In this document: in pieces, positions 23,603-30,245 of the stretch
Position numbering within the stretch: position 1 is the stretch's first letter
Layout: every line of letters starts with the position of its first letter
NCBI GenBank assembly: GCA_965112735.1
Contig: OZ218960.1
Coordinates: 620,001 to 684,000, forward strand
Origin: Phaeosaccion multiseriatum
Taxonomy: Eukaryota > Ochrophyta, other classes
Reading direction: 5' to 3'
Length of the DNA stretch: 64,000 nucleotides
Program-made: the position numbers and the translations under genes
The notes under the pieces: generated by a model
What the model was told of the DNA's origin: nothing
What the model saw: only the letters and a program-made list of their open reading frames with translations
Databases searched by the model: none

Positions 23603-24204
23603 GAGGTTTGGGTGGGTAGGTAGGTGATGGGTGTGTGCATGTGTGTGCGTGGGTGCGTGGGTGCGTGTGTGCGTGTGTGTGAGAGAGACAAAGAGAGAGC
23701 GAGATACAGAGAGAGAGTGTGTGTGTGTGCGTGCGTGGGTGGGTGATGGATGTGTGTGTATATGTACGTGTGTGTGTGAGAGAGAGGGACAAAGAGGCAG
23801 AGAGCGAAAGAAATGGAGAGAGAGTGAGGGTGTATGTGTGCGACTACTTCTGAAGGGCTGCCCTGCCGCAAGGGAGGAAGGGCAGTGGGCGCTGTTGGGT
23901 CTCATATCAGGCCGCGCCCCCAAACAGTCAAAGTTGCCACTGCTTTGCGTGCACACTATCCTCCTCATTCCCTCTCTCTCTCCCTCTCCCCCCCCCCCCA
24001 ACCAGAGCCGAACCCAACCAGAATCCTTACCTGCCCCCCCCCACGGGCCGCCTCACCATGACCTTCAACCCCTTCACCATGTGCATTCAGCTCATCGGCG
24101 CCAAGGCGTGCTACAAGATGCTCGGCTGTTGTATATGCATCACCCTCCTCGTCAGCTTCGCGCTGGCCGGCACGTACATCACCTCCTTCGAGGCCATTTT
24201 CTAA
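900..24204 (+). CDS. Ferlin-like multi-C2 domain membrane protein (40 exons)
   Basis: Ferlins are tail-anchored proteins that bind phospholipid, often with calcium, through serial C2 domains and promote vesicle fusion. Exons: 900-969, 1304-1433, 2119-2314, 2664-2903, 4150-4248, 4626-4697, 4920-5108, 5606-5764, 6171-6284, 6624-6749, 6855-6962, 7464-7555, 8170-8252, 8613-8773, 8896-9062, 9295-9370, 9508-9670, 10025-10158, 10536-10613, 10714-10758, 11058-11609, 12396-12527, 13364-13504, 14080-14278, 14914-15047, 15287-15403, 15645-16415, 16918-17131, 17375-17467, 17823-17921, 18108-18227, 18962-19128, 19513-19618, 19758-19835, 20443-20519, 20845-20938, 21880-22056, 22508-22771, 23352-23554, 24006-24204. 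This gives about 2,145 residues, near the family norm of about 2,000. C2-type starts such as [37 protein letters not shown] and [13 protein letters not shown] recur, with ADPY/LDPY and WDRD motifs. Ferlin hallmarks are [12 protein letters not shown] (exon 17), RTETDTHWR (exon 35) and, before a final membrane helix, [15 protein letters not shown] and FNPF (exon 40). Acidic linkers lie in exons 8, 27 and 38. Exon 28 carries a one-base frame break in a G run. Introns 20 and 21 use GC donors. A mini-exon at 19238-19261 is also phase-compatible but not required. The frame through the low-complexity centre of exon 27 is the least certain part. Confidence 0.88.
1434..1900. repeat. Minisatellite of AGGCATATGGGC units in ferlin intron 2
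   Basis: About 35 imperfect 12-base copies related to GGCATATGGGCA run from 1440 to about 1880, with variants such as ATGAGC and TATATG. The unit length is a multiple of three, so all frames stay open and give repeats such as QAYG or MPAH that are not real proteins. The same word appears elsewhere in the window (around 15420-15490, 40430-40490, 52920, 53960-54065). Confidence 0.85.
2335..2580. repeat. Imperfect (GGGA)n purine tract, ferlin intron 3
   Basis: GGGAGGGAGG with substitutions (GAGC, GATG) lies just after the intron 3 donor on the sense strand. It has potential to form G-quadruplexes in DNA or pre-mRNA. Confidence 0.85.
3241..4110. repeat. Giant (CCCT)n tetranucleotide array, ferlin intron 4
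   Basis: Nearly uninterrupted CCCT repeats for about 750 bp, then slightly degenerate to 4110, ending about 40 bp before the exon 5 acceptor at 4148-4149. The pyrimidine strand is the sense strand. The complementary strand is a continuous GGGA series, an extreme G-quadruplex-forming tract. Long open frames here (repeats of SLPP or GREG) are artefacts of the repeat. Confidence 0.98.
5109..5605. repeat. Ferlin intron 7: GT-rich 5' half, CA-rich 3' half
   Basis: The 5' part (5130-5285) is made of GT/GTGTAT repeats and the 3' part (5468-5595) of CA repeats ending at the acceptor CCCACGCAG. The two arms are complementary, so the excised RNA could fold into one long imperfect hairpin with the two splice sites at its base. 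Confidence 0.8.
7300..7443. repeat. (CCCT)n tract, ferlin intron 11
   Basis: Uniform CCCT repeats stand about 20 bp before the exon 12 acceptor. The same intron begins with GTGGGTAGG and a GGGA tract at 6982-7002, complementary to it. Confidence 0.95.
7640..8035. repeat. (TTCCC)n pentanucleotide array, ferlin intron 12
   Basis: About 70 copies of CCTTC with few interruptions (CCTCC, TCTTC), followed by a GT-rich stretch (8060-8160) that reaches the exon 13 acceptor. This intron is an exception to the GT-at-donor pattern seen in most others. Confidence 0.95.
8253..8480. repeat. (GT)n-rich tract, ferlin intron 13
   Basis: The donor GTGTGTGTGC itself merges into about 220 bp of GT and GC-variant repeats. 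Confidence 0.9.
9845..10012. repeat. (CCCT)n tract, ferlin intron 17
   Basis: CCCT repeats directly precede the acceptor CCCCCAACAG of exon 18 and act as an oversized polypyrimidine tract. Confidence 0.95.
10170..10320. repeat. CTTGCT hexamer repeat, ferlin intron 18
   Basis: Imperfect repeats of CTTGCT with CTCCTG and CTTGGT variants, starting about 10 bp after the intron 18 donor. Confidence 0.9.
10759..11000. repeat. (GT)n tract following a GC splice donor, ferlin intron 20
   Basis: The intron opens with GCAAGTGTGTGTG, so the exon 20 donor is GC rather than GT. Reading-frame phase supports this (exons 20 and 21 join in phase 0). GT repeats continue for about 230 bp. Confidence 0.85.
11630..11815. 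repeat. Imperfect (GGGA)n purine tract, ferlin intron 21
   Basis: GGGGA and GGGA repeats follow about 20 bp after the GC donor of intron 21 (AAG/GCAAGT at 11610). Confidence 0.85.
12061..12255. repeat. (CTGT)n tract, ferlin intron 21
   Basis: About 45 copies of CTGT with a few CTAT and CTGC variants. Confidence 0.95.
12562..12632. repeat. (GT)n tract, ferlin intron 22
   Basis: A pure GT run about 35 bp after the intron 22 donor. The same intron ends in an AACC array. Confidence 0.9.
12843..13333. repeat. (AACC)n array, ferlin intron 22
   Basis: Nearly 500 bp of CCAA repeats with CACC and ACAC interruptions, ending about 30 bp before the exon 23 acceptor. Open frames on both strands (PTNQ and GWLV repeats) are artefacts. 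Confidence 0.97.
13680..14060. repeat. CCCA/CGCA repeat array, ferlin intron 23
   Basis: CACC and CACG tetramers (13690-13975), then ATCTACTGCC units related to the dispersed CCATCCACTGCCATCC word (13981-14065), reaching to within 20 bp of the exon 24 acceptor. Confidence 0.9.
14500..14893. repeat. CA-rich then (CCCT)n tract, ferlin intron 24
   Basis: CA-type repeats (14510-14630) are followed by about 190 bp of CCCT (14696-14891) ending about 20 bp before the exon 25 acceptor. The intron starts with GTGCGTGCGTGCGTG. Confidence 0.95.
15130..15212. repeat. (GACT)n repeats, ferlin intron 25
   Basis: Two clusters of GACT/TGAC tetramers in intron 25. A similar (CAGT)n cluster occurs at 47786-47860 in an intron of the minus-strand glycosyltransferase gene. 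Confidence 0.85.
16615..16682. repeat. GAGCTCGATATTG tandem palindromic repeat, ferlin intron 27
   Basis: Three tandem copies of a unit like GGAGCTCGATATT, bounded by TATCGATTCGATATC and ATTCGATATCGAT. It contains many overlapping self-complementary 6-8-mers (GAGCTC, GATATC, ATCGAT). Confidence 0.8.
18590..18725. repeat. Degenerate AGGTATAG tandem repeats, ferlin intron 31
   Basis: AT-richer repeats built on GGTATAGTATGGGTATATAG. The 3' end of the same intron (18780-18950) is a CT-rich tract reaching the exon 32 acceptor. Confidence 0.75.
19840..20205. repeat. (GT)n-rich tract, ferlin intron 34
   Basis: GTGTGAGTGT and GTGGTTCGTG repeats begin within 8 bp of the donor GTAAGC and continue for about 360 bp. 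Confidence 0.92.
20960..21200. repeat. (GT)n-rich tract, ferlin intron 36 (5' part)
   Basis: GTGTGAGTGT repeats near the donor side of intron 36. The acceptor side of the same intron is (CCCCT)n. Confidence 0.9.
21525..21835. repeat. (CCCCT)n pentanucleotide array, ferlin intron 36 (3' part)
   Basis: About 60 copies of CCCCT on the sense strand, ending about 45 bp before the exon 37 acceptor. Frames of PPLPS or GEGRG are artefacts. Confidence 0.97.
22090..22335. repeat. (TTGG)n array, ferlin intron 37
   Basis: TTGG repeats with GGCTGG variants lie about 35 bp after the intron 37 donor. Intron 22 has the complementary AACC array at its acceptor end. Confidence 0.93.
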
Positions 24205-24326
24205 TCAGAGTAAAAACAAATCGAGGCCATTTTTTGTTTTCATTTTCATTTGTTGCAGTAATAAGAACATAAAAATAAATAAAAACAGTTCGAGGCCATT
24301 CTCTAATCAAAATGAATAAAAACAAA
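24187..24326. repeat. Copies of the ferlin last-codon/stop region in the 3' flank
   Basis: The segment TTCGAGGCCATTTTCTAATC with its AAAAACAAA tail (24187-24220) recurs at 24221-24235 (shortened) and at 24289-24326 (CATTCTCTAATC, then AATAAAAACAAA). The last coding residues, stop codon and adenine-rich tail are therefore duplicated in the 3' flank. Confidence 0.8.
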
Positions 24327-24790
24327 TATGTCCGGCTTGTTGCGCTGTCGGCAGCTCCGGTACTCCCAGCCAATGCAAGAGGGTCATGTAGCTACACCCA
24401 CACACACCCACACACACTGCTTGAATTCATTATTAATTCGGTACTAATACTGTGTCATGCTTTACCACTAACTGCTGCGATACACTAACAATACAATAGG
24501 CCTCGCCGTCGGAGGCCCCCCACCATTTATAATTTATAATCACACGCTCAGCCACGCGAGCCTATTGAAAGAAAACAAAATAAAGTTTGCTCGTGCTGCC
24601 CCATGTATAACCAACTGCTGCTGCTGCTGGTGCTCTTGCTGCTACTGCTGCTGCTTGTGCTGCTGCTGCTGCTGCTTGTGCTGCTGCTCTTCCTTCAGTC
24701 GCATCTAGTCGCATCGCCCAGCCATACTTATAGGGGAGAATGTAATCTGTCATTTCTACCAATCAACCAATCAATCAATCAGTCAATCGA
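24327..24790. other. Gap between ferlin and CRP1: 3' flank and start of tandem array
   Basis: From about 24502 the sequence matches the 3' flanks of the other CRP genes: GGAGGCCCCCCACCAT, an AT-rich ATTTATAATTTATAAT stretch, CACGCTCAGCCACGCGAGC, then GTATAACCAACTGCTG and a CTG-rich run (24613-24696). This is the left edge of the array. On the CRP1 strand it is the 3' untranslated and downstream region. No gene is seen. Confidence 0.6.
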
Positions 24791-26649
24791 TCACTGCGGC
24801 AAGTACACGCACAACTGGTCCACCAGTCCGCACACCCTCCCCACCATGCTCTCCGGATCAGGCTGACTGCCAACAAAATATGAGCCTCCGACTAACTCGC
24901 GGCCTAGGTAATAGTCGGGGGCGGGGTATTCAACTCCGTTGCACTCGAAGATAGGCGGGTACACTTCCTCTGCTGGCCGCCAGCCGTACCCGGGGATAAA
25001 GATTGTATCGTAGTCCACAATCTCACACACCACAGTTGTCTCGCCACGGATGGCGGCGGCGGTCACGTAGTCAACTGTGGTGAGGCGAGGCAGTGAGGAA
25101 GGGAGAGGCAGAGAGAGGGCGCGAGCCGGTGTGCATGAGAGAGAGAGAGAGGACGAGACGAGAGAGAGAGAGAGAGAGAGAAGAGAGAGAGTGAGTGAGA
25201 GGAGAGAGAGAGAGAGAGAGAGGAGAGAGGCAGAGAGTGAAAGAGAGAGAAGAGAGAAAGAACAGAGAGCGAAAGACAGAGAGCGAAAGACGGGTCAATG
25301 GATGCTCTGCGATGTACCGGCCGCCCTTGAGCAGAGCAGGCCGGAGAAGAACATAGCTCTCAGCCACCACTACTCACAATGCGGTGGCATGCTTTGAGCA
25401 CTCGTGAAGGGAGGACGAAGACCGCGCCATTTCACTGGGTCTATCCAGGCATTTATCAACTCTCCGTCTGCTTCGCCGTCACAGTCGAAGACCCAGTGCC
25501 GAGCGATGACGATCGAGCCCGGATCTCCGTCGTCGCAAGTGAACGGAGTAGCTGGATCGAGGAGCGGCAGTGAGACTATGGAGAGCCATGCACAGCAGTC
25601 ATGGAAAGTCAGCAAACAACAAGCAACAAGGGGGGTGGGGCGGAGGGGGGCGGGCTTCATGGAATGAGCGGAGGAGAGGAGGAGACATACATGTACAAGC
25701 AATACCGATGGCAATCTCCCTCCTTTCGGTTCCGTCCCTCTTGCTCACATTTGGGAACATTGCCGCAGCTGCCGCCAGACCACGAGCAGCCGAAGGAGGA
25801 TGACGTCCAGCAGTTGCACGAGGCAGCGTCGGTGAAGGCACTGCAGCTGCCTTCCCATCCAAGCGAGGGACAGTCCACCTCACTGGGGGGAGGCGTCGGG
25901 GCCGGAGGGGGGGTCTGAATGACATCCCCAGAGGAGCACACGCCAAAAGCCCAGTTGCAGTTGAAGGAGGAGTTGCTCCAGCATTCGCACGAGGCACGGT
26001 CGGTGAAGGCACTGCAGCTGCCCGCCCATCCCAGCGAGGGACAGTTCACTTCCTCACCGCCGGTGGTGGGAGGAGGGGTGACGACAGTGTTGGGTGGGGG
26101 CGTCGGGGCCGGAGGGGGGGTGGGGGGGGGAGAGCCGCCCTGGGGGCACTCGATTCTGTCGGCGTAGACGCCCCAGCCGCAGAAGCGACAGTTGGCAGTT
26201 CCATCTGCATTGCACCCCAGCCCGCCGGAGATGCCCGGAGGGGTGTCGAGGCAGGTCTCGTCGACGTAGCAGGCTCGCGGGACGCCGTCAAACAGCTCCT
26301 CGCGGCAGCACGGGAAGAGATCTTCTGTTTACAGCAGTAGAGATCGAACAATTAGTAAGCAATGGGCGGGGCAGCGAGGTGCGGGCTTGGCTGCTTCTCG
26401 CTCGCTCGCGGAGAGAAAAGGGGAGCGACGAAATGGTGGGATAGCTAAAAGCAAGAGGTGTAGCTACCGCACAAGCGCAGGGGCGCCGGCGATGATGAGG
26501 AGGAGGAGGGAAAGGCGTGGCGCTAAACGAGACGATGGGCGGATCCGCCCCGCCCCCTCACCTTCTTGGGCTTGAAGCTTCCCGACGAGGAAGGCCAGCC
26601 CCGCCACCACCAGCAGCAGTGGGAATGTGCGCAGAGAAGACATCTTCAT
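24791..26649 (-). CDS. CRP1: secreted cysteine/proline-rich protein, array copy 1
   Basis: Four exons, in order 26562-26649, 25749-26324, 25378-25575, 24791-25074, encode 381 residues and close in frame. A hydrophobic signal peptide (FPLLLVVAGLAFLVGKLQA) is followed by an 8-cysteine module (CCREELFDGVPRACYVDETC to CRFCGWG...IECP), Pro/Thr linkers (PPPAPTPPP), and two copies of a six-cysteine repeat of form C-x-SLGW-x-GSCSAFTD-x-ASC-x-CW...F-x-C-x-W...G-x-C. Then come an acidic segment (CDDGDPGS, FDCDGEADGELINA) and a C-terminal module with IFECNGVEYPAP and ending VCGLVDQLCVYLPQ. I do not recognise a named family; the repeat spacing vaguely recalls PSI-type cysteine modules. Proline-rich linkers plus a signal peptide suggest a wall or extracellular protein (inference). 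Intron 3 (25075-25377) is a long GA tract on the plus strand, that is CT on the sense strand. The start is chosen by alignment with the paralogues; the frame stays open upstream and includes other Met codons. Confidence 0.78.
25075..25377. repeat. GA-rich intron 3 of CRP1
   Basis: (GAGA)n from about 25138 to 25295 on the plus strand, so polypyrimidine on the sense strand next to the acceptor. The equivalent introns are 28633-28846, 32549-32829 and 36923-37188, each with its own length of repeat. Confidence 0.85.
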
Positions 26650-26840
26650 GGTGCTTTTGCTTGTAGTCTTCATGTTCTCCTCTGTTCCCTGGTGATGCTT
26701 TTTGTGTTTGTGGCGAGGTTGCACATGGAACAAGGATAGAGCCGTTTTTATAGTTTTTCGCGGGGTTTGCTGTCCGCTCCGAAGGCGGCCAAATTCAAGT
26801 TCAGAGGGATAAGCAGCTGAATTCTCTTGGATGATGTACA

Positions 26841-26870
26841 AGTAGGGGGTAGTATGAAAGCCCCCCTACT
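26841..26870. repeat. Inverted repeat AGTAGGGGG / CCCCCTACT upstream of CRP1
   Basis: Nine-base arms with a 12-base loop, about 190 bp upstream of the CRP1 start. Related hairpins lie upstream of CRP2 at 30510-30529 (8-base perfect arms, 4-base loop) and 30679-30706. Confidence 0.65.
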
Positions 26871-27550
26871 CTTTGGGCTGGTTCAGGAGATGTCATACCA
26901 CTTTGGGTTGCTTAGATGTCACACGGGGCTCTCCTGGCTGGACTAGTTAGGAGGTGAGAGAATTGGAATCTTAGCTCTACTGCTGGAGGAGGCTTCTTAG
27001 TAGCTACATGATCTGGCAAGCAAGGATAGAGGTCAAGATGGGTGGGGAAGGATAGATCCTCCTATTTTGCCCCGCTGTTTCACTTCTTGTCAGCCGCACC
27101 GTCTCCTCTAGCTAGCGCTTCAGAGGCACAATGAGCGACAAGCAAGGCTCCAGCAGAGGGCACATTTCAGTTGACGCCTTGCTTCGTAATCAGTGCCATA
27201 CAAGCGGGGGGGGGGGGATATGGAGGAGGGAAATGGAGCAGAAAGCGGGGACAGCAGCACAAGAGGAGAGACGCGTGAAGAGAGGGAGGAAGGATGGGGC
27301 AGCAGCAGGAGGCAGCGAGCGAGAGAGGGGGCAAAGGATGACGAAAGCAACAGACGAGCGAGGACGAGAGGAGAGGGGAGAGAGGCACAAAACAGTGAGG
27401 ATATAGCTAGAGGAGGAGAGGAGAGGAGGTCACAACATTCGTATGGCCTCAGAGAAAAGGAAGACGGAGAAGGGGAGGAGGAGACTCGGGGGGGCGGGAG
27501 AGACGTGGCATTCAATGGAGAGAACAGCAGCCGGAGAGGTGGCTGGCTGG

Positions 27551-27775
27551 TCGACCCCTGACACGCTATCCGCTATCCGCTATCGCCGGCGCCAGCCGGT
27601 GCGCTATCCGCTATCGCCGGCGCCAGCCGGCTTTGGGGGGGGGGGTTGTGGGGGCGTGCTATCCGCTGTCGCCGGCGCCAGCCGATCCGGGCGCCAGCCG
27701 ATCCGCTATCGGCCGGCGGCCGATAGCGCGATAGCGCGCTATCGAGAAAGTGGGCGATAGCGTGTCAGGGGTCGA
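27551..27775. mobile_element. MITE-like insertion with 20-bp perfect terminal inverted repeats
   Basis: The left end TCGACCCCTGACACGCTATC (27551-27570) is the exact reverse complement of the right end (27756-27775). The interior is rich in CGCTATCCGCTATC, GCCGGCGCCAGCCGG and GATAGCGCGATAGCGCGCTATC, all strongly self-complementary. The flanking sequence is continuous in the other two spacer copies (near 31610 and 36045), so the element is inserted here. No coding capacity is seen; a non-autonomous DNA transposon is the likeliest reading. A clean target duplication is not obvious. Related ends (TCAGGGGTCGAAC, TCAGGGGCCGA) occur near 31022, 34360 and 35190. Confidence 0.6.
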
Positions 27776-28333
27776 AGGTGGGAGAGAGGGAGCCGAGAAA
27801 GAGGACGACGTTGAAGCGTGGCGTGACGAGTTTAATGCAGCATGTTGAAGATATTGCCAGGCTATCGTCCAAGCACGAGCGAAGAGACCCGTTCCCCTTG
27901 GTTACTGGTACTTGAAGAAGACGCAGACGGAGTTCCTGGAGGGGGGGCGAGGGCAGCAGCTCTGGGGTGGGGGCGGGGGGTGAGACTCGCCGGTGACTCC
28001 GTGTGAACCCTCCACGCCGCAAGAGGGACGAGAGGGTAAGGAGGGAGGGCGCGGAGAGCTGGGAGAGCATGGAGGGCAGGGAGAGGGTAATTGGTTGGTT
28101 GGTTGGTTGGGTTCGTTGGCCTGTCGGAGGCCCCCCACCATTTATAATTTACAATCACGCGCTCAGCCACGCGAGCTTGCTATTGAAAGAGAAACAAACT
28201 AAAGTTTGCTCGTGCTGCCCCATGTATAACCAACTGCTGCTGCTGCTTGTGCTGCTGCTCTGCCTTCAGACGCATCGCCCATGCTCAAGGGAGAACATAA
28301 CATATCATATCTATCAACCAATCAATCAATCGA

Positions 28334-30245
28334 TCACTGCGGCAAGTACTCGCACAACTGGTCCACCAGTCCGCACACCCTCCCCACCATGCTCTCCGGA
28401 TCAGGCTGACTGCCAAAAAACATTGAGTCTCCGACTCTCACGCGGCCTAGGAAATAGTGGACAGCGGGGTATTCAACTCCGTTGCACTCGAAGATAGGGT
28501 TGTACACTTCCTCTTCTGGTCGTGGGCTGCCGTTTATGCTGCCGGCGGGGCGGAAAATGAATGTCTCGTAGTCGACAATTTCACACACCACAGTTGTCTC
28601 GCCACGGTTGGCGGCGTCGGTCACGTAGTCAACTGTGGTGGGACGAGGCAGCGAGGAAGGGAGAGAGAGTGGGAGAGAGCCCGTGTGCGTGAGAGAGAGA
28701 GAGGAGACGAGAGAGAGAGAGAGAGAGAGCGAGAGAGGAGAGCGAGAGCGAAAGAGTGAATGCATGCTCTGCGATATACCGCCCTGCCTCGAGCAGAGCA
28801 GGCCGGAGAAGAACATGTTCTTGGCTGCGCTCTCACCACCACTCACATCTCGGTGGTATGCTTTCAGCACTCGTGAACGGAGGAAGAGGAGCGCGCGATC
28901 TGAATGGGTCTATCCAGGCATTTATCAACTCTCCGTCTGCTTCGCCGTCACAGTCGAAGACCCAGTTCCGAAGGAGGTCGCGAGTATCCGGGTCGCCATC
29001 GTCGCAAAGTACCGCTGGGTCGAGGAGCGGCAGTGAGACTACAATGGACAGTCACGGACAACAGTCATGGAAAGCCAGCAAAAACAACAAGCAACAAGGG
29101 GGGGGCGGGCTTCACGAAATGAGCGGAGTCAGACTATGGAGAGCCATGCACAGCAGTCATGGAAAGTCAGCAAACAACAAGCAAAAAGGGGGGTGGGGCG
29201 GAGGGGGGGCGGGCTTCATGGCTGGAATGGCTGAGCGGAGGAGACATATGTACAAGCAATACCGATGGCAATCTCCCTCCCTTCCCGTCCCTCTTGCTCA
29301 CATTTGGGAACATTGCCGCAGCTGCCGCCAGACCACGAGCAGCCGAAGGAGGATGACGTCCAGCAGTTGCACCAGGCAGCGTCGATGAAGGCACTGCAGC
29401 TGCCCGGCCATCGCAGCGCGGCGCAGTTCACCTCCTCACCGATGGTGGGAGGAGGGGTGACGGCAGTGCTGGGTGGGGGCGTCGGGGCCGGAGGGGGGGT
29501 CTGAATGACATCCCCAGAGGAGCACACGCCAAAAGCCCAGTTGCAGTTGAAGGAGGAGTTGCTCCAGCATTCGCACGAGGCAGCGTCGGTGAAGGTACTG
29601 CAGCTGCCCGCCCATCCCAGCGAGGGACAGTTCACTTCCTCACCGCCGGTGGTGGGAGGAGGGGTGACGGCAGTGTTGGGTGGGGGCGTCGGGGCCGGGG
29701 GGGGGGGGGGGGGGGAGAGCCGCCCTGGGGGCACTCGATTCTGTCGGCGTAGACGCCCCAGCCGCAGAAGCGACAGTTGGCAGTTCCATCTGCATTGCAC
29801 CCCAGCCCGCCGGAGATGCCCGGAGGGGTGTCGAGGCAGGTCTCGTCGACGTAGCAGGCTCGCGGAACGCCGCCCACCAGCTCCTCACGGCAGCACGGGA
29901 AGAGATCTTCTGTTTACAGCAGTAGAGATTGAACAATTAGTAAGCAATGGGCCAGCAGCCAGCGAGGTGTGGGCTTCTCGCTCGGAGAGGAGAAGGGAGC
30001 GAAGAATGGTGGGATGATAGCTAAAAGGAGCGAAGAGCAGCGAGCGAGCGAGGTGTAGCTCTAGCTACCGCACAAGCGCAGCCAGGGGGCGGCGCCGGCG
30101 ACGATGAGGAGGAGAAGGGAAAAGCGTGACGTGAAATGACGATGGATCCGCCCCCCTCACCTTCTTGCGCTTGAAGCTTCCCGACGAGGAAGGCCAGCCC
30201 CGCCACCATCGGCAGTGGGTATGCGCGCAGCAAAGGTATCTTCAT
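28334..30245 (-). CDS. CRP2: secreted cysteine/proline-rich protein, array copy 2 (frame broken)
   Basis: The same four-exon plan as its neighbours: 30161-30245, 29302-29909, 28847-29038, 28334-28632. Exon 2 is one base short of a multiple of three relative to the paralogues. The break falls in a run of 19 G (29697-29715) in the first proline linker, so as read the N-terminal 8-cysteine module and the two six-cysteine repeats are in different frames. All splice sites and downstream frames are intact. With the break ignored the protein would be about 394 residues. This copy has a changed acidic segment (VLCDDGDPDTRDLLRNWVF) and the longest variable segment in exon 4 (RPAGSINGSPRPEEE), and ends LCEYLPQ. 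It is either a recent pseudogene or a homopolymer sequencing error; the latter seems more likely because the only other frame break in the window is also in a G run. Confidence 0.7.

Larger units (their letters stand above)
26650..28333. other. Spacer between CRP1 and CRP2
   Basis: This holds the CRP1 promoter side (26650 to about 26920) and a block (about 26927-28333) that recurs at 31040-32273 and 35485-36659. The block runs from CTGGACTA(G/A)TTAGGAG, through CTCCTATTTTGCCCCGC and a G-run followed by ATATGGAGGAGGGAAATGG, to a (TTGG)n stretch and the 3' flank of the next gene. Charged open frames (for example 27193-27561) change frame between copies and are probably not genes. This copy alone carries an insertion at 27551-27775. 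Confidence 0.7.

Noticed and set aside
27193-27561. Charged 122-residue plus-strand frame in the CRP spacer, with relatives at 31297 and 35821
   Set aside because: The three copies differ in frame and end at different stops, and indels are not multiples of three, so it behaves as non-coding repeat.
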